Assembly (NCBI GenBank): GCA_002746535.1
Contig: NVWA01000024.1
Span: 1-60,640 of the forward strand
Direction: 5' to 3'
Length of the DNA stretch: 60,640 nucleotides
DNA from: Planctomycetota bacterium
Lineage (GTDB): Bacteria > Planctomycetota > GCA-2746535
Every line of letters starts with the position of its first letter. The first letter of the stretch is position 1. The position numbers were made by a program, and so were the translations under genes. Below the pieces are notes generated by a model. The model made no database searches, had not been told where the DNA came from, and saw nothing but the letters and a program-made list of their open reading frames with translations. Below are positions 55,817 to 60,640 of this stretch, piece by piece.

Positions 55817-57969
55817 TGCCTTCTTCTTATGACGAGAAGAATGATTACGCTAATAAAGATTTAGGTTATTCTTACGCAGGTTCATCAAGTGAAATTGATA
55901 ATGGCTTTGGTAGTGATATCGATTTTAATTATGCTTATTGGGCGATTAAATCTCATCTAAGATTATTTTTAATTATTATGTTAATCGTTATTAGCATTGG
56001 ATCCCTTTTAACAGCTCGTAAAATTCTTTATTATAAAACTGTTTGTCGAATCATTCTTAGCCCAGAAAAAAAGATATTCTCTGGTTTTGAAAGTTTGTAT
56101 GAAAGTAATGAATTAGATTATTTAGAAAGACGTACAGAAATTATGAGAATAATTTCAAGTTATAACATTCAGAAAGTTGCTGAACAGAGCTCATTAAATA
56201 AAAATGCCGATTTTAAAAAAAGGAAAATTGAACATAAAATTGCTAGCATAAAAGGAAGTTTTACTGCAGTTGAAGTCTTTGATACTCATTTAATTGATAT
56301 TGCTTGTGAATGGAATGATCCCAAAATTGCTCAAGAGCATGCGAACTTATTGGCCTTGATTTATTTGAATGATTATAAAGAAAGAACTTCTGGAGTAAGT
56401 ACATTAGGGTTGAAACGGTTAAAAGCTGAGGAGCAAGAGCTCTTGGCTGATTATGAAAAAAAGAGTATCGCACTTCATTCATTTGAAGCTCAAAACAATT
56501 TGATATCAATTGATAAAGATAAAAATAGTTTAGCTATCTTACGTTTGTCTGCCTTAATGGATTATCAAATTGAAACCGAGCATGAAAAAATCGGATTAGA
56601 AGTAGATTTAAATCATTTGAAAATAGCACAGCGTGAAGGGAATTTAACTTTTGATACCAATATAATCAAAGATCCAAAAATTCTTAAAATTAAAGAAGAT
56701 ATTCAAAGTGAAGAAAAAAGATTATTACAGTATAAGAAAACAAAAGGTGAGAAAAATATCGATGTGATGAATCAAAGATCTTTGATTGCCTCACTTAGGA
56801 AAAGTCTAAGAAAGATGATGGACGAACACATTTTTATAGTTCAATCTGATTTTAATAAGCATGCCCAGCGGGAAGAATTATTGGCAAAATCACTAGCCGA
56901 AAGTAAAGAAGAATATAATTCAAATGTAGTTGAGTATCAGCGCTTAAAAAATCAATTGAGTATAGTTGAAGATGCTTTGCATAAGGTTTCATTACGTGTG
57001 CAAGAAATTGAAATCGCTAATACCTTAAAAAAAGATACAGCAGCTATGGGTATTTATTCTCGGGCAACATTGCCAACGCGTCCTTCAAAACCTAATAAAA
57101 TGAAAGAATTTAGTTTCAGTTTATTGCTAGCCGTTGTGATGGCATCAGCTATTTGTTTGTTAATGGAATTATTAGATAAGACATTAAGAAGTAAAACTGA
57201 AATTGAAAAAAGTTTAGGGCTGCAGGTAATTTCTTATATACCAAAATTTCCTGATAATAAAGATGAATTACCCGTTATCAATAATCCAAACAGTATTGTA
57301 TCAGAAGCCTTTAGGGCATTAAGAACAACTTTGCTACTATCAAAAAGTAAATTTAAAGGCAAGGTAATTATGTTTACCTCCGCTTCACCTTCAGAAGGTA
57401 AGACCTGTTTCTCAGCCAATATGGCTTTATGTATGCAGCAACAAGGTAAAAAAGTTTTATTGCTTGAAGCTGACTTTAGAAAATCAAGATTAGAAGATAT
57501 TTTTGAGGCAGATGTTCAAAAAGGATTATCAAATTTTTTATTAGCAAAAGATGATGCTGATTTTTCAGAATCAATTAAGACGGTTAGTAATGGATTGGAT
57601 ATTTTATTTGCTGGGCCAACGCCTTTTAATCCTACAGAATTATTACAGTCGGATAAATTTACTCAATTCATTGATGATGTAGTGAAACGGTATGATTATG
57701 TATTTATTTCAGCCACACCAGCTGCCACTTTATCAGACTCTCGTATTATTGCTTCAAACCCAAATGTGATGACTATATTTTTAGTCAGGGCTTACTCGAC
57801 AAATGGTAAAATTGCCTCTGCTTCAGTAAAAGATTTACAAACCATTGGTGCTCATTTTGGGGGAGTAGTTGTTAATGGAGTTGATGTTCCTATGAAAAGT
57901 ATGGATAGTTACAGTGAATATACTTTCTATTATGGGCAATATTCAGATTCAGATAGTAAAGACATGTAA
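55816..57969 (+). CDS. Wzc-like polysaccharide co-polymerase with altered ATPase motifs
   Basis: A 717-residue protein. Wzz-type membrane helices lie at about 47-70 and 433-457, with a long periplasmic coiled coil between them (about 190-400). A BY-kinase-type cytoplasmic domain follows. Walker A is SASPSEGKT (522-530, Lys529), Walker A' reads LLLEADFR (Glu551 in place of the usual first Asp, Asp553 kept), and Walker B reads VFISATP, with Ser632 where Asp is normal. The C-terminal tail carries five tyrosines (699, 702, 705, 706, 709) like an autophosphorylation cluster. It controls chain length and export with the Wza-like protein. Kinase activity is doubtful or modified. Confidence 0.85.
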   Translation: MPSSYDEKNDYANKDLGYSYAGSSSEIDNGFGSDIDFNYAYWAIKSHLRLFLIIMLIVISIGSLLTARKILYYKTVCRIILSPEKKIFSGFESLYESNELDYLERRTEIMRIISSYNIQKVAEQSSLNKNADFKKRKIEHKIASIKGSFTAVEVFDTHLIDIACEWNDPKIAQEHANLLALIYLNDYKERTSGVSTLGLKRLKAEEQELLADYEKKSIALHSFEAQNNLISIDKDKNSLAILRLSALMDYQIETEHEKIGLEVDLNHLKIAQREGNLTFDTNIIKDPKILKIKEDIQSEEKRLLQYKKTKGEKNIDVMNQRSLIASLRKSLRKMMDEHIFIVQSDFNKHAQREELLAKSLAESKEEYNSNVVEYQRLKNQLSIVEDALHKVSLRVQEIEIANTLKKDTAAMGIYSRATLPTRPSKPNKMKEFSFSLLLAVVMASAICLLMELLDKTLRSKTEIEKSLGLQVISYIPKFPDNKDELPVINNPNSIVSEAFRALRTTLLLSKSKFKGKVIMFTSASPSEGKTCFSANMALCMQQQGKKVLLLEADFRKSRLEDIFEADVQKGLSNFLLAKDDADFSESIKTVSNGLDILFAGPTPFNPTELLQSDKFTQFIDDVVKRYDYVFISATPAATLSDSRIIASNPNVMTIFLVRAYSTNGKIASASVKDLQTIGAHFGGVVVNGVDVPMKSMDSYSEYTFYYGQYSDSDSKDM

Positions 57970-58023
57970 TTTAAGAATAAATTAATATAATGAGTTTCGA
58001 CTATATTAACGGATTATTTTTTG

Positions 58024-58239
58024 ATGAAACTTTTTTTATCACTTATACTATTTCAGCTAATTAATCTACAGTATTTATTTGCAACCCACAAGCCTGGCCA
58101 TTCGCAAGGAAAAAATAAAGCACCTGAAATTGATGATTATAGTTTATTGGCCATAATCGTAGTTTTTATATGTTTTTATATCATTTATTTATATCAGCAA
58201 AAAATCAAACGCAAAGATTCAGAAAAAATTGACGATTGA
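58024..58239 (+). CDS. small VPEID-CTERM-like exosortase substrate
   Basis: A 71-residue protein. The signal peptide MKLFLSLILFQLINLQYLFA is followed by a short hydrophilic mature part (THKPGHSQGKNK), then APEID (33-37), one membrane helix (about 40-57) and a basic tail QQKIKRK (58-64). This order (short motif, helix, Arg/Lys tail) is the exosortase sorting-signal layout, and APEID matches VPEID at four of five positions. The next gene, overlapping by four bases, is an exosortase fused to a CPBP protease, as in the VPEID-CTERM/exosortase E system. The mature protein would be only about 15-20 residues, so it may be a short peptide displayed with the polysaccharide. Confidence 0.8.
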   Translation: MKLFLSLILFQLINLQYLFATHKPGHSQGKNKAPEIDDYSLLAIIVVFICFYIIYLYQQKIKRKDSEKIDD

Positions 58240-59891
58240 GCTTGTACCAGGTTGATCAAAAGCATAACTCAAAACTTATTACATTTTCGATTTGTCTGTT
58301 AATTTTTTACCTAGAGTATTTATGGTTTAATCAATATTCTGGTATTTGGCCTGAATTAGTTCAGGCTCGTCTAAATTTAAAATTAATATCCATCAGACAT
58401 ATTTTTATATTCTTGCCCATTTATATTTTCGTTCTGATTTTATTTAAACATAAGTCACATACGATAAATTTAATTCCGAAATTAAATAACACATTTGAAA
58501 TATCATTATGTTTTTTAGCTTCACACTTAATTTTCTTATTTCTTTTAGATTGGTTGCTTCAATTTAGCCAAACATATTACATGAATATTTGGTTATTTAT
58601 TTTTGCTATCATAATTTTGATGATAGCCATTGTTTGGTCATGCTTATCTATATTTTATGTGAGAGTTGCTGCCTCTTTTTATCACTTATTCTCTACAAAT
58701 AAATTTATCATTTTATATTCTTCATCTATGATATTTTTAACATTAGTGATTGATTTGTCATATGCGGAAATATCTAAAAGCTCTTATATCGAATCGCAAT
58801 TGTTACATTTACCGAAAAACATTACTTTTGAATTAGTGTCTACTTTTTTAAATATGTTTTTTGATAACGCCACAATGAATATTAATGATCTATCAATCGG
58901 GACAGATAATTTTTTAATTTACATTGGACATCCATGTTCAGGTTCTGTGGGAATTAATTTATTTTTATTAATGGCTGGGGTGATCTATTTTTCCGAACAT
59001 AGTAGATATTCAACTAGCAAATTTGGTTTTTTAATTTTAATTTCATTTGGCTTTATGTTATCTTTTATAGGTAATGCCCTAAGAATCTTTTTATTAATAG
59101 TCATTGGAGATCTAGGTTATGGGGAAATCGCCTTGCAGGGATTTCATAGTAGCGCTGGCATTTTCTTCTTCTTAGCGTTGATTAGTTGCTTCTTATATTG
59201 TTATGCTCTCATAAATACAAAAAAGCCACCGTCATTGGCATTTAAGCACAAGCATTTTTTAGAAGTTAATGATGTTTATCCATATGTATTTCCATTTATG
59301 GTGTGGTTGCTATTAGGAATATTATCAAGAGTCTTTTATTTTTATTGGGATTGGGGATATGCGATCAGAGTGGTGTTGTTTTTTTATATCATTTGGCTTT
59401 TTAAAGATTGGGCAAAAAAGAATCTGAAGCTATCAAATTATTTTATTGCCGTTATTGCTGGATTAGAAATAGGATTAATTTGGCTCTATTTTATGCAAGA
59501 GAACCAAGTTGATAATAACTTTCATTATTTCCTTAGCTCACATTCTCTTGTAATTAGTAGTTGGTTAATACTAAAAGTGATTGGGTTTATTGTGATAGTT
59601 CCTGTTGTTGAGGAATTGTTTTTTAGAGGATTTCTTTCAAGAGCATTAATTCGTTTTGAATTTAAATCAATCCCTTTAGGTCAATTTTCATTTTATTCTT
59701 TTATTGGTAGTGCTATTGCTTTTAGTCTGCTACATCAAAATTATTATTTAGCTTTTTTTGTTGCTTGTATTTTAAATTATATATTAATGAAAACTAAGTC
59801 ATTAGGAGCAGTAATACTTTGTCATGCAATAGCAAATGCCACTATTTGTGTTTATATAATTTATTTTAATCGTTGGGATATATGGATGTGA
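58236..59891 (+). CDS. xrtE: exosortase E-like protein fused to a CPBP (CAAX-like) protease
   Basis: A 551-residue polytopic protein. The exosortase half (about 1-325) has the catalytic Cys234 in IYIGHPCSGSVGIN, Arg283 in GNALRIFLL and His304 in GFHSSAGIFFF. The CPBP half (about 350-551) has Glu459-Glu460...Arg464 in PVVEELFFRGFL, His500 in FSLLHQNY, and His530/Asn534 in LCHAIANA, the full membrane-protease set. The start is a TTG in the overlap TTGA with the stop of the small substrate gene. It is predicted to cut after or near APEID and transfer or release the peptide. What the second protease does is unknown in the family. Confidence 0.85.
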   Translation: MSLYQVDQKHNSKLITFSICLLIFYLEYLWFNQYSGIWPELVQARLNLKLISIRHIFIFLPIYIFVLILFKHKSHTINLIPKLNNTFEISLCFLASHLIFLFLLDWLLQFSQTYYMNIWLFIFAIIILMIAIVWSCLSIFYVRVAASFYHLFSTNKFIILYSSSMIFLTLVIDLSYAEISKSSYIESQLLHLPKNITFELVSTFLNMFFDNATMNINDLSIGTDNFLIYIGHPCSGSVGINLFLLMAGVIYFSEHSRYSTSKFGFLILISFGFMLSFIGNALRIFLLIVIGDLGYGEIALQGFHSSAGIFFFLALISCFLYCYALINTKKPPSLAFKHKHFLEVNDVYPYVFPFMVWLLLGILSRVFYFYWDWGYAIRVVLFFYIIWLFKDWAKKNLKLSNYFIAVIAGLEIGLIWLYFMQENQVDNNFHYFLSSHSLVISSWLILKVIGFIVIVPVVEELFFRGFLSRALIRFEFKSIPLGQFSFYSFIGSAIAFSLLHQNYYLAFFVACILNYILMKTKSLGAVILCHAIANATICVYIIYFNRWDIWM

Positions 59892-59901
59892 GATTTAATG
59901 A

Positions 59902-60640
59902 TCACTTTAATTGGTCATATAGATTTTTAGATTTGATCGACCATAACCCATCATTATTGGCTATTGATGCTCGCAATTCTTTTTTGGCATAAGATTTATG
60001 TTTATCTAGTTTTATCATTTTAAGAAATGTTTTTCCTGCTTTATAGGATGCTTCGGATGCAACTGCTTTGAAAGAAACTTTTGCTCTTAAATATTCATAA
60101 AGAGCTTTTTCAATTTTATTTTGATTTATATATATATCACCAAGAGAGACGCGCATAGCTCCTGTTTCATTTTCATCATCGATATAATCTTCTATAATTT
60201 CTGCTGCTTTTTTGAATGCTTTATTGGCAACATTGATTTTTATTTCTAGTTCGTCTAAAACAAATCGTTTAATATTATATTTTTTGTCTTTTATTTTATC
60301 TAAAATTGTTTTGGCATTCTCAATTTCATTTTGTGATAATAGTCTATTAAATAAAAGGATGGACAATATCTTTTTTATTGAAATAGGATAATAATTATCA
60401 GTGATAAATTTTTGAATAGCATCATTCTTTTTATTATCAGGCAAGGCTTTAATGATTTTTAATTTGCTGGGATAAAACCATCTCGAATTCTTTTTGATTT
60501 TGATAAATTGATTGAGGGCTAATTCTTTTTTGCCTAGATTTGCATTTGATAGTCCTATGAAAAAGGAAGCTTTGGTTTTTTCCCAAGTCTTTGAATTTTG
60601 ATGCATCAAGACCTTTTTGTAATTCTTAATAGCTCGCTCC
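59902..60640 (-). CDS. TPR-like protein, cut by the right window edge
   Basis: The open frame continues without a stop to the edge, so the apparent start at 60609 is not trusted; the in-frame codons beyond it read RAIKNYKKVL, a good repeat helix. Visible helix pairs include TKASFFIGLSNANLGKKELALNQFIKI, MRVSLGDIYINQNKIEKALYEYLRA and EASYKAGKTFLKM, which match tetratricopeptide repeats. It is convergent with the exosortase gene, with only 10 bases between their stops. The role is unknown; TPR proteins often scaffold polysaccharide or secretion complexes. Confidence 0.7.
   Translation of the reverse strand, partial: ERAIKNYKKVLMHQNSKTWEKTKASFFIGLSNANLGKKELALNQFIKIKKNSRWFYPSKLKIIKALPDNKKNDAIQKFITDNYYPISIKKILSILLFNRLLSQNEIENAKTILDKIKDKKYNIKRFVLDELEIKINVANKAFKKAAEIIEDYIDDENETGAMRVSLGDIYINQNKIEKALYEYLRAKVSFKAVASEASYKAGKTFLKMIKLDKHKSYAKKELRASIANNDGLWSIKSKNLYDQLK

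Noticed and set aside
55816..57969. Frameshift as the cause of the odd Walker motifs in the Wzc-like gene
   Set aside because: The reading frame is continuous, flanking residues align well with the family, and only single positions differ.
1..60640. tRNA, rRNA and riboswitch genes
   Set aside because: No cloverleaf, conserved rRNA segment or known riboswitch core was recognised by eye; a covariance-model search would be needed to exclude small RNAs.

Overview
The window is AT-rich DNA from a Gram-negative-type bacterium: it encodes signal peptides, a lipoprotein, porin-like beta-barrels, a Wza-type outer-membrane exporter and a Wzc-type co-polymerase. A giant repeat-rich secreted protein, a PHP phosphoesterase fused to a CBM9-like domain and frequent TTG starts would fit a marine PVC-group bacterium such as Lentisphaerota. 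No rRNA or other phylogenetic marker is present, so that placement is a guess.

Left part (1-16970): mixed accessory DNA. It contains a REP-associated (Y1-type) transposase gene inside what looks like a 1000-bp element with inverted GGGGTCGGAC ends (1132-2131), at least four partial or decayed relatives of it, a lipoprotein, a secreted TPR-like protein, the PHP/CBM9 protein, and a frameshifted nitrilase-family remnant. Next comes a compact porin / phosphate-binding-like protein / class III adenylate cyclase operon (6564-10313). After it lie a threonine aldolase, an SGNH hydrolase, a 2OG-Fe(II) oxygenase and two methyltransferases.

Middle and right parts (16971-59891): a large exopolysaccharide/surface locus. 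It holds two MBOAT + SGNH acyltransferase pairs, an acyltransferase-3 enzyme, a 4438-residue modular secreted protein, two polysaccharide pyruvyl transferase-family proteins, six glycosyltransferases including one WecG/TagA type, an O-antigen ligase/polymerase-like protein and a Wzx-type flippase. A nitroreductase and an unusual pair of receiver-domain proteins lie among them. The export operon at 53313-59891 reads: outer-membrane barrel, Wza-like SLBB protein, Wzc-like protein with altered Walker motifs, a 71-residue protein ending in an APEID + membrane helix + basic tail, and an exosortase fused to a CPBP (CAAX-like) protease. The last two look like a dedicated VPEID-CTERM / exosortase E substrate-enzyme pair, the most interesting system here.

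The pieces form a plausible Wzx/Wzy-type pathway: sugars are assembled by the glycosyltransferases, decorated by acyl and pyruvyl groups, flipped by Wzx, polymerised by the Wzy-like protein and exported through Wzc/Wza. The small sorted protein and the giant secreted protein are candidate protein partners of the polymer. No initiating phosphoglycosyl transferase is visible. The right edge cuts a TPR-like gene.
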